Part shown: positions 25,084 to 32,186 of the stretch, piece by piece
How positions within the stretch are numbered: position 1 is the first letter of the stretch
Layout of the letters: every line of letters starts with the position of its first letter
Origin: Solibaculum mannosilyticum
GTDB lineage: Bacteria; Bacillota; Clostridia; Oscillospirales; Acutalibacteraceae
Direction of reading: 5' to 3'
DNA: 64,000 nt
NCBI RefSeq assembly: GCF_015140235.1
Contig: NZ_AP023321.1
Location: 496,001 to 560,000 of the forward strand
Position numbers and translations under genes: made by a program
The notes under the pieces: model-generated
Told to the model about the DNA's origin: nothing
Databases searched by the model: none
What the model saw: only the letters and a program-made list of their open reading frames with translations

Positions 25084-25635
25084 TTGTTGGAACGATATTT
25101 AGTGGAGCATTGTTCCCCTACCCTGGCATCGCTTAAGACAGCCAATCTTTTCTCTTATTCTTATCCGTCAGAGGATATGCTGTATCGCTATGTGGAAGCC
25201 TGGCATCAGCAGCTTTCCGTAAAGGGAGTATCGGTGGAAGTGCTGCGCAAAAAGGACAACGTAGCGCTGATCTACGTCTACCGCCGGGATAGGCTGGGAC
25301 AGGATTTAAGTCATCCGGATACCGCCGCTTTTCTGCAGGATTATGGGTATGAGAATCTGTCGGTTACAGAGGCCATCGCCAGGCTGAAGGGACGTTTTGA
25401 ACAAGGCGAAGAGTTCCCCCATGAAATCGGGCTGTTTTTGGGATATCCCCTGGGAGATGTAAAGGGATTTATCCAGAATGCAGGAAAAAACAGCAAGTGT
25501 GCAGGATGCTGGAAAGTGTATTGCGACGAGTGCGAGGCGGTAAAATTGTTTGCCAAGTTCAAGAAGTGCCGGGACGTATACACCCGTCTTTTCCAGCAGG
25601 GACGGACGGTCCTACAGCTGACGGTGGCTGTTTAA
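25084..25635 (+). CDS. DUF3793 family protein
   Basis: 183 residues, starting at a TTG after AGGAAAGGAGG. Family features: LVEHCSPTLASLKTANLFSY at the N-terminus, DNVALIYVYRRDRL, FPHEIGLFLGYPLGDVKGFI and a Cys-containing C-terminal half with SKCAGCWKVYCDECEA. DUF3793 has no established function; I recall that it is often found beside flavodoxin and ferrous-iron uptake genes, and here a flavodoxin gene follows at once. The two palindromic operators upstream suggest metal or redox control. Cytoplasmic by sequence. Family call confident, role inferred. Confidence 0.85.
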   Translation: MLERYLVEHCSPTLASLKTANLFSYSYPSEDMLYRYVEAWHQQLSVKGVSVEVLRKKDNVALIYVYRRDRLGQDLSHPDTAAFLQDYGYENLSVTEAIARLKGRFEQGEEFPHEIGLFLGYPLGDVKGFIQNAGKNSKCAGCWKVYCDECEAVKLFAKFKKCRDVYTRLFQQGRTVLQLTVAV

Positions 25636-25645
25636 TATCGATAAG

Positions 25646-25668
25646 AATAGTGCTCCACACTATTTTTT
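25646..25668 (+). terminator. Terminator-like hairpin after the DUF3793 gene
   Basis: AATAGTG/CACTATT stem, five-base loop, then a T-run. A second imperfect hairpin with TTTTTT follows at about 25672-25710, just upstream of the flavodoxin gene. Confidence 0.6.
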
Positions 25669-25779
25669 CTCACGCATCTCTCCGTAAAAAACGGTGAGAC
25701 GCTGAGTTTTTTGACCTGCAGTGGAATCCATCCATCGTGTAGGTATTTCAATCATCTTATGGAAAGAGGTGCATACCTT

Positions 25780-26202
25780 ATGAGCAAAGTAGCAGTGGTA
25801 TACTGGAGCGGTACAGGTAACACCCAGGCCATGGCCGACTTGGTGGCAGAAGGCGCCAAGGAAGCCGGGGCAGAGGTGGACGTATTGACCAGTGCGGAAT
25901 TTTCAGCCGATCAGATGGACCAGTATGATGCCATCGCCTTTGGATGCCCGTCCATGGGGGCGGAACAGCTGGAGGAAAGTGAGTTTGAACCCATGTTTGA
26001 TCAGTGCCGCGCCAAATTGAACGGCAAAAAGATTGGACTGTTCGGTTCCTACGGCTGGGGCGACGGCGAATGGATGCGTACCTGGGAAGAGACTTGCCAG
26101 GGCGACGGTGCTGCCTTAGTCAATCAGGGCGTCATCTGCAACGAGGCCCCTGACGATGAAGCAAGTGAAGCTTGCAAAGCATTGGGTAAAGCATTAAATT
26201 AA
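25780..26202 (+). CDS. Flavodoxin
   Basis: 140 residues from the ATG at 25780, with GAGGTG upstream. A short-chain electron carrier binding FMN non-covalently. The phosphate-binding loop VYWSGTGNTQAMA is complete; the later FMN contacts sit in AFGCPSMGAEQLEES and FGSYGWGDGEWM. It substitutes for ferredoxin in many anaerobes when iron is scarce, which suits the metal-type operators of the preceding DUF3793 gene. Hairpins between the two genes may reduce read-through. Confidence 0.95.
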   Translation: MSKVAVVYWSGTGNTQAMADLVAEGAKEAGAEVDVLTSAEFSADQMDQYDAIAFGCPSMGAEQLEESEFEPMFDQCRAKLNGKKIGLFGSYGWGDGEWMRTWEETCQGDGAALVNQGVICNEAPDDEASEACKALGKALN

Positions 26203-26270
26203 AACACGAGCATCTCCTATTATCGCATGATTTGACAACATCCAACATTTCCCCATACTATCACCATACT

Positions 26271-26314
26271 AGAAGAGCCCGGTTCCAACTCTGGAATCGG
26301 GCTTTTCTTTTTAA
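26271..26314. terminator. Bidirectional terminator
   Basis: AGAAGAGCCCG/CGGGCTTTTCT outer stem and a TTCCA/TGGAA inner stem, with A and T runs either side, between flavodoxin and the convergent dehydrogenase. Confidence 0.88.
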
Positions 26315-26350
26315 GACGTTGATCAGCAAATAGAAATGATAAAAATGAGA

Positions 26351-27406
26351 TCAGTCCTGATACGGCGTGACGGCCCATTTAAGGCATCCATCCGACTTCT
26401 GACCGAAGATGCGGTATCCCTCCAGGATATCGTTGAGAGGAGAGGTATGGGTGATCAGAAAATCGGTGGAGAGACGTCCGGCCCCGATCAGCTTGAGCAA
26501 TGTCTCACAATGGACGGCGTCTACGCCGCCCGTTTTAAAGATGAGGTTCTTGCCGTACATCTGATGCAAAGGAAGCATTTGAGCCTCTTCGTACATAGCG
26601 ATAACCGCCACCGTTGCATTGGGACGGGCAATATCCCATGCCATCTGGAAGCTTTCCTTGGATCCCGCAGCTTCTATGACGCCGTCAGCGCCTCTTCCGC
26701 CGGTAAGAGCATCCACAACCTGCTTGGGATCCTGTTTCCCGGGATGGACAGCCGTTTCGCAAAGGCCTTGTCTTTGGGCGGTGCCGAGACGGGATTCATC
26801 CATATCCAAAGCGATGACCTGGGCCGCACCAAATAGCTTGGCACAGCTCATGGCGCAAAGCCCTACCGGTCCGGCCCCGATGACAGCTACGGTATCCCCG
26901 GGCTGGATGGAGCACAATTCAGCGCCGAAATAGCCGCTGGATAGGATATCCCCTACAAACAAAGCGTTTTGATCGGTGACGTTGTCGGGGATTTTAGTCA
27001 GGCCCATATCGGCAAAGGGGACGCGTACATACTCTGCATGACAGCCGTCGATGCGGCAGCCCAGTTCCCAGCCGCCCTGCCGGCAGTTGTTGATAAATCC
27101 CTGACGGCAGAACCAACAGTCGCCGCAAAAGGTGATACAGTTGGCGGCCACCCGGTCTCCGGGACGAAGATTGTGAATTCCCGGTCCCACTTCCATCACT
27201 TCGCCTACAAACTCGTGCCCCAACACAGTCTCCGGTTTGGCGCGGGGGACCGCGCCGTGCATAATGTGCAAATCGCTCGTGCAGATGGAAGACAATGTCA
27301 CTTTGACCACGGCATCCCTAGGATCCCGGATACACGGCATGGGCCGATCCATTAGTTCAATGGAACCGTCTTTATGGCAGACCAAGGCCTTCATAGTGGA
27401 TTTCAT
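26351..27406 (-). CDS. Zinc-dependent medium-chain alcohol dehydrogenase
   Basis: 351 residues from the ATG at 27406 (GAGGGATG upstream). MDR-family NAD(P)-dependent dehydrogenase. The catalytic zinc site is suggested by SICTSDLH and GHEFVGEV, and the structural zinc lobe by CGDCWFCRQGFINNC with four Cys. The Rossmann loop is VAVIGAGPVGLCAM with an acidic residue afterwards in ALDMDESR, which favours NAD. Overall it is closest to the secondary-alcohol or butanediol/threonine-type dehydrogenases (DGVIEAAGSKESF). The exact alcohol cannot be read. Its own promoter and a shared terminator make it monocistronic. Confidence 0.9.
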   Translation of the reverse strand: MKSTMKALVCHKDGSIELMDRPMPCIRDPRDAVVKVTLSSICTSDLHIMHGAVPRAKPETVLGHEFVGEVMEVGPGIHNLRPGDRVAANCITFCGDCWFCRQGFINNCRQGGWELGCRIDGCHAEYVRVPFADMGLTKIPDNVTDQNALFVGDILSSGYFGAELCSIQPGDTVAVIGAGPVGLCAMSCAKLFGAAQVIALDMDESRLGTAQRQGLCETAVHPGKQDPKQVVDALTGGRGADGVIEAAGSKESFQMAWDIARPNATVAVIAMYEEAQMLPLHQMYGKNLIFKTGGVDAVHCETLLKLIGAGRLSTDFLITHTSPLNDILEGYRIFGQKSDGCLKWAVTPYQD

Positions 27407-27488
27407 AAAGCATCCCTCGATTTTATATGTTGGATGGAACGGCTGTGCGAAAAACGCATACCGCATCAGACATCCTCTTTTATGATAT

Positions 27489-27516
27489 ATTATACCACAG
27501 CTTATCCGGGATACAA
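27489..27516 (-). promoter_or_regulatory. Promoter of the zinc alcohol dehydrogenase
   Basis: On the minus strand TTGTAT (27511-27516), 16-bp spacer ending TGTGG, TATAAT (27489-27494). Confidence 0.75.
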
Positions 27517-27550
27517 GGATTCCATCCGCACGGTATCCCGCACAAAGACA

Positions 27551-27588
27551 TAAAAAAGCCGCTTTCCCTTCTCCAAAAGAAAGCGGCT
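27551..27588 (-). terminator. Terminator of the CpsB-like gene
   Basis: AGCCGCTTTC (27557-27566) pairs with GAAAGCGGCT (27579-27588). On the minus strand the stem is followed by TTTTTTA. Confidence 0.85.
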
Positions 27589-27610
27589 GAATACCTACAA
27601 ACTGACCCGA

Positions 27611-28375
27611 TTAAAAAAGAGTGGTCCGGGGACGGATGGGATCTACGGGCCGGGCCGATACAGGCTGATCATTGAGGATCTGAGTAGGGGTTTCCACCAG
27701 CATGCGGTTCATGAGATACTCGGGCAGAGGGGGGCGAATATACACAGCCTGCTCCAGGAGATCGATGCCTCGATGTCCCAAAGGACGATGCGCATCCGAA
27801 GCCAGGCAGTCGATCATATTGGCTTTGGCCATCGCCATGGCCAAAAGACAGGCTTCCCGGCCAAAGTTGCCCGCCAAGCTGGAGAGCGTCACCTGAAACA
27901 AGGCGCCCATATCATTTAGCTCATTGATCAGCTGATAGTTTTTCTGAAGATAAATAAGACGTTCCGGATGGGCCAAAATTGGGATAACGCCGCGGTCAAA
28001 CAGGGCATCCACCTGGTCGAGGATCAGCTCAGGGCGTTCCAAGCGAAATGGGAATTCGGCCAGTAAATAACGGCTGTGATTCAGAGTAAAAGGGGAGAAA
28101 TCCGTGAGTTCCAGCATGGGGGCGGTGATGTGTACTTCCGCGCCGGGATAGAGATGGACATCAAACCGTTGAGCCGCCTCCTCCTTTAAGGAGTCGATAC
28201 GGTTTTGACGGATATCCACATATTCCTGGGCGGTACGCACATCAATAAAGTGGGATGTCGTGATGATGGAATGGATATCATTTTCCTGGGCGATACGGCA
28301 CATCATGAGGGATTCCTCACGGCTTTCTGCACCGTCGTCCACTTCAAATAAAATGTGGGTGTGAATGTCAACCAT
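27611..28375 (-). CDS. CpsB/CapC (YwqE) family tyrosine-protein phosphatase
   Basis: 254 residues, PHP-fold manganese phosphatase that dephosphorylates bacterial tyrosine kinases and so controls capsule or exopolysaccharide assembly. All PHP motifs are present: DIHTHILFEVDDGA, ITTSHF, YPGAEVH, ILAHPERL and LASDAHR. The ATG has GAGGAGGTG upstream at a somewhat long distance. The matching BY-kinase (CpsC/CpsD) is not in the window. The LCP gene lies upstream on the same strand, separated by its own terminator; both belong to surface-polymer biology. Confidence 0.93.
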   Translation of the reverse strand: MVDIHTHILFEVDDGAESREESLMMCRIAQENDIHSIITTSHFIDVRTAQEYVDIRQNRIDSLKEEAAQRFDVHLYPGAEVHITAPMLELTDFSPFTLNHSRYLLAEFPFRLERPELILDQVDALFDRGVIPILAHPERLIYLQKNYQLINELNDMGALFQVTLSSLAGNFGREACLLAMAMAKANMIDCLASDAHRPLGHRGIDLLEQAVYIRPPLPEYLMNRMLVETPTQILNDQPVSARPVDPIRPRTTLF

Positions 28376-28474
28376 AAAAAGGTATGCACCTCCTCAGAAC
28401 AAAAAATCAGGAAACCTCGTACGATTCGTTTGGATCAAACGATGGGATCCTTACACAGTTTATACGAATTATAT

Positions 28475-28523
28475 GAAAAATACGGCCCTGTCCTCATGCC
28501 CACAATCGGGCGCGGGCAGGGCC
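28475..28523 (-). terminator. Terminator of the LCP gene
   Basis: GGCCCTG (28484-28490) pairs with CAGGGCC (28517-28523) with inner pairing; on the minus strand ATTTTTC follows. Confidence 0.75.
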
Positions 28524-28564
28524 GACATTCTCATGAAACAGCAATCACGACAAGACGCCTTGTA

Positions 28565-29770
28565 TTATTTTGCTTTCGAAGAGGTTTTCTTCGCAGAAGA
28601 ACCGGAACTGTTATCCACTTCACTGCCGGTCTTTTCCACCGACGTAGGTTCAGCGCTGACTTTATCGGGATTTTCTCCTTCATAAATAAAGTCCTTCATC
28701 AAATCGCTATTGGTTTTAAAGTCGATGTCCAAAGCGTCGGTACCAGTGACTTGCCGGTCCGTATTGGTCCAAGTGCCGTCGGCCGGAATACGGAGTTCAT
28801 TGATCGGGTAGTTCAGGATGGAACCGGCCTGCATAGCCAAGCTGAGGATCTGGGAATCACTCAAATTGGTGGTGACATTGGGTAATATCTCTTGCACAAG
28901 GCCGTTGATTTCAAGAATATTCAGGTTTTTACTCTGGTCCACAATGGCGCGCAGCATATTGCGCTGGCGCTGTGTACGCTGGAAGTCGTCGCCTGTCAAG
29001 TGACGGATACGGGAGTAATTAAGAGCCGTCTTGCCGTCCATGTGGTTGAGGCCCACCGACACGGTGGTAGTCTGATCGATGTCGGGATTGTTTTTCTTAT
29101 TCATATAATTGGCCTCAGCCTCGGTCAGTTCAATATCCACCCCGCCGATTTTATTGACTACATTCTCAAACATGGAGAAATCCACAATTGCGTAATAGTC
29201 CAACCGGATGTCAAAGGCCTGCTCAATGGTATCCATCAGGAGATCTGGGCCGCCGATGGCATAAGCCGCATTGATCTTCTGCTCCTTATGGCCGGGGATG
29301 GAAACGTAGATATCACGCATGATGGATGTCATTTTGATCTTTTTATGGACGCCATCCACCGTGAAGATAATCATGGAGTCGGAATTGCCACGGTTTGTCT
29401 GGCTGCGGGTATCGCTGCCGATGAGCAATACATTCATGATATCCTTTACCTCTGGAGGCTGCGAGACGTCCGACCCCGATACCGATGTGCTGGAGGACAA
29501 TTGGGCAATTCCCATCGATTCCAAATCATCCGGCGTTTTGCGCAGTCCCAATAGGTAGTTGATATACAAAGCCCCCGCTACGCCTGTCACAATCAACAGG
29601 GCCAGAATCACCAGCAAGACGCGGATCAGGATTTTTTTTGTCTTGCCTTTCTTTCGGTTGGGGGGACGGCGGCCGGAAGAGCTTTGCGAAGAACGGCTGT
29701 TGGAATAGATATCCCTCGAAGAATCATCGTTATCATAGGGGGCGCCATGGAACGAATCGTGTTTGCTCAT
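28565..29770 (-). CDS. LytR-CpsA-Psr (LCP) family cell-wall polymer ligase
   Basis: 401 residues. LCP enzymes transfer teichoic acids or capsule from lipid carriers to peptidoglycan outside the membrane. A Ser/Arg-rich cytoplasmic tail precedes one membrane segment (ILIRVLLVILALLIVTGVAG, about 45-65). The LCP domain runs from about 108: NVLLIGSDTR, RGNSDSMII, MTSIMRDIYVSIPG, KINAAYAIGG, GGVDIEL, LNYSRIRH and QRTQRQRNML, with the expected Arg and Asp residues that bind the pyrophosphate. A Ser/Lys-rich C-terminal tail follows. Start at the ATG of 29770, nine bases after AAGGAG; a TTG nine bases upstream is too close to that site. Confidence 0.94.
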   Translation of the reverse strand: MSKHDSFHGAPYDNDDSSRDIYSNSRSSQSSSGRRPPNRKKGKTKKILIRVLLVILALLIVTGVAGALYINYLLGLRKTPDDLESMGIAQLSSSTSVSGSDVSQPPEVKDIMNVLLIGSDTRSQTNRGNSDSMIIFTVDGVHKKIKMTSIMRDIYVSIPGHKEQKINAAYAIGGPDLLMDTIEQAFDIRLDYYAIVDFSMFENVVNKIGGVDIELTEAEANYMNKKNNPDIDQTTTVSVGLNHMDGKTALNYSRIRHLTGDDFQRTQRQRNMLRAIVDQSKNLNILEINGLVQEILPNVTTNLSDSQILSLAMQAGSILNYPINELRIPADGTWTNTDRQVTGTDALDIDFKTNSDLMKDFIYEGENPDKVSAEPTSVEKTGSEVDNSSGSSAKKTSSKAK

Positions 29771-30078
29771 GGAATGCAACTCCTTAATTTCACTCTCAAT
29801 TAGTTTGTGTTTATTTTAAAATGTCATACATTCATAAAATATCAAGAATTTTACAAAAAAACAAAGATGCAGACAAATTATACCCTACCTGAAAAGGTAA
29901 GTCAATGCATGCATTCCAATGTTACAGAACTGTTATGCTTTCGTTACAGTTTATTCGGATATTTGGGAGCTTTTGTCTTTGACTTCGATAAAAATTTTTG
30001 TTATGATAATTTTAAATACAAAATGTTCTAATTGAGGGAATTTTGATGTGGAATTTATGGAAATATGAGGGATGATCT
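29771..30078. other. AT-rich divergent intergenic region
   Basis: About 300 bp between the divergent LCP and MoxR genes. It contains the MoxR promoter at 29979-30007. A 74-codon frame at 29807-30031 has no ribosome site and an unconvincing composition, so I do not call it. No clear promoter for the LCP gene was found. Confidence 0.6.
29979..30007 (+). promoter_or_regulatory. Promoter of the MoxR-DUF58-transglutaminase operon
   Basis: TTGACT (29979-29984), 17-bp spacer, TATGAT (30002-30007), 72 bp before the ATG. Confidence 0.75.
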
Positions 30079-31020
30079 ATGAACTATATGCAACTTCTGG
30101 ACGAAATACGAATCAATGTATCGAAAAATATGGTGGGCAAACAAAAAGAAATTAATTTAATTCTCATCGCTATGATCTGCGGCGGCCATGTGCTGGTGGA
30201 GGATGTGCCAGGCCTTGGCAAGACCACGATGGTGGCAAGTCTGGCTCAATCGCTGGGATGTACCTTCCGGCGCATCCAGTTTACCCCGGACGTTCTGCCG
30301 TCGGATATCACTGGATTCACCATGTACAATATGAAATCCGGAGAACAGGAAGTCCATACCGGCAGCATCATGAGCCAAATTGTGCTGGCCGATGAAATCA
30401 ACCGCACCAGCCCCAAGACGCAGTCGGCCCTATTGGAGGCCATGCAGGAGGGACAGATCAGCATCGACGGCAAAACCTATGAGCTTCCCCGACCCTTTAT
30501 GGTCTTGGCCACCCAGAACCCGGTGGAATTGGTGGGAACTTATCCGCTGCCCGAGGCGCAGATGGACCGGTTCCTTTTGTGCATCCACATGGGATATCCG
30601 GACGAAGCGGAAGAGGTGGAAATCCTCACCCGGCATCAGAACAGCGCTGTACAACCGGCATTAAAACCAGTGGCTACCGCACAGCAGGTACTGCTGCTCC
30701 AGGAAGCGGTGGATCATGTCCATTGTTCCGACGCGATCAAACAGTATATTGTCCGTCTGGCGGAGGCCACCAGGCAGCATCCCGACGTGCATCTGGGAGT
30801 GAGTCCCCGCGGTTCCATCGCCTTGATGCGGGCGTCGATGGCCAGGGCCATGATAGAAGGACGCGGTTATGTCATCCCCGATGATGTACAGGCGCTTGCC
30901 GAACCCGTACTAAGCCACCGGCTGGTCATGACGGCTCAGGCAATGCTGGAGAAAACAGGGCCTTTGGATATACTGAAAAAAGTACTTGCCACAGTGCCGG
31001 TGCCGAGAGTCTCATCATGA
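30079..31020 (+). CDS. MoxR family AAA+ ATPase
   Basis: 313 residues. MoxR ATPases act as chaperones for maturation of partner complexes, usually with DUF58/VWA proteins. Walker A is VPGLGKTT (about 43-50), Walker B LADEINR, sensor 1 LATQNPVE, and the arginine-finger region EAQMDRF. A short N-terminal helical segment precedes the AAA+ core, and a C-terminal lid has HLGVSPRGSIALMRA. It heads a three-gene operon with DUF58 and transglutaminase proteins; its stop overlaps the next start by four bases. That gene trio is a common conserved arrangement whose client is still unknown. Confidence 0.95.
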   Translation: MNYMQLLDEIRINVSKNMVGKQKEINLILIAMICGGHVLVEDVPGLGKTTMVASLAQSLGCTFRRIQFTPDVLPSDITGFTMYNMKSGEQEVHTGSIMSQIVLADEINRTSPKTQSALLEAMQEGQISIDGKTYELPRPFMVLATQNPVELVGTYPLPEAQMDRFLLCIHMGYPDEAEEVEILTRHQNSAVQPALKPVATAQQVLLLQEAVDHVHCSDAIKQYIVRLAEATRQHPDVHLGVSPRGSIALMRASMARAMIEGRGYVIPDDVQALAEPVLSHRLVMTAQAMLEKTGPLDILKKVLATVPVPRVSS

Positions 31021-32186
31021 GAGGCCGGCGATGGTTTTGCTATGTTTTGTTGCTGGTATTCCTCATCGGCGGCATGGCAAGCGGTAAAAGTGATTTTTTT
31101 GTGGTGTTCGGCATTTTACTGGCGGTATTCCTCAGCGCAGTGCTGGGCAATGTCTGGGTGGCGCGCCGGCTGCGTTGGAAACAATCGCTTTCTTCGGGCA
31201 TCGTTATGGCGGGATCTTCAGCCCGTTTCCATTTGGATCTCACAGGGAAAAAATGGTTTTTTACTCTTTTGAAAATCAATGTGGATACCGGTCAAGGCGA
31301 CGATGCCCAGGCGTTGATTCCGTGGCTGCCCGGGGCATCCAATCACGTAGATTTATCGGTGGAGTATCCATACCGGGGGAACTATAAGGTAGGGGTAACG
31401 TCTGTTGAGGTGCAGGATGTTTTTGGACTGCATCGGGTGGTACTCTCGGGCCGAAAACGGGGGGACGATCTTTTGCCGCTTACGGTATGCCCCCGTATTT
31501 TTCCCGCAGTGGTGCCGGAACAGCCTGTCTCATCCCAGACAGGCCAGGATGCTGCCAATGATGCCCGTCCCGCCGACGCGGGGGATAGTTTCTCGGCTCC
31601 TAGAAGTTATCAGCCGGGCGATTCCCTCAAACGTATTCACTGGAAACTGTCAGCTAAGACGAGAGAACTTTATACAAGACAATACGAGATCGCTGTGGAA
31701 CGGCATATTCTGCTCATCCTGGACAATCAGAACTATGGGCTGGCGACGGAGGAGAGTCTCGCCTACGGAGAAGTGGCATGTCAGCTTGCATGTTCTGTGG
31801 TATCCAGTTTGGCGGAGTCCGGCCGCAATGTCAAGGTGATGGCCGGCAGCGGTCCTTGGCAATGGTGCTCCGGACCGGATGGGTTCCCTCAAGTGTATCA
31901 ATGGCTGGCTTGCCTCCCGTTTGAGGGGAGACAAGCGGTATCAGATATACTGCGGGGAGAAGCGGCGGAGGAAAAGCGTCCCGGTATGGCGTATGTCATT
32001 ACCGCGCGGTCCGACGCAGATATGATGGCGAATCTGTCTCTGCTCGGTTCCCTGGGATGCAGGGCCGTATGCCTGGAGGTACAGGTGCCTGGGGTTGAAC
32101 GGCAGAAAAGTGAGGTGCGGCCGGGAGTCAAGTTGGTGCCCGTCCCCATGGACGGCGTACCCCAAGTGCTGAGGAAAAGCCTATGA
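31017..32186 (+). CDS. DUF58 domain protein
   Basis: 389 residues. Two N-terminal membrane segments (FCYVLLLVFLIGGMAS and FFVVFGILLAVFLSAVLG) are followed by a beta-rich domain and then the DUF58 core, recognised by APRSYQPGDSLKRIHWKLSAKT with the strictly conserved Trp-Lys and by LYTRQYE. DUF58 proteins are membrane partners of MoxR ATPases. Coupled to both neighbours: four-base overlaps with moxR upstream and with the transglutaminase gene downstream. The function of the family is unresolved. Confidence 0.92.
   Translation: MRGRRWFCYVLLLVFLIGGMASGKSDFFVVFGILLAVFLSAVLGNVWVARRLRWKQSLSSGIVMAGSSARFHLDLTGKKWFFTLLKINVDTGQGDDAQALIPWLPGASNHVDLSVEYPYRGNYKVGVTSVEVQDVFGLHRVVLSGRKRGDDLLPLTVCPRIFPAVVPEQPVSSQTGQDAANDARPADAGDSFSAPRSYQPGDSLKRIHWKLSAKTRELYTRQYEIAVERHILLILDNQNYGLATEESLAYGEVACQLACSVVSSLAESGRNVKVMAGSGPWQWCSGPDGFPQVYQWLACLPFEGRQAVSDILRGEAAEEKRPGMAYVITARSDADMMANLSLLGSLGCRAVCLEVQVPGVERQKSEVRPGVKLVPVPMDGVPQVLRKSL

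Noticed and set aside
29807-30031. 74-codon plus-strand frame in the LCP/MoxR intergenic region
   Set aside because: No ribosome site, AT-driven composition, and it runs through the MoxR promoter.
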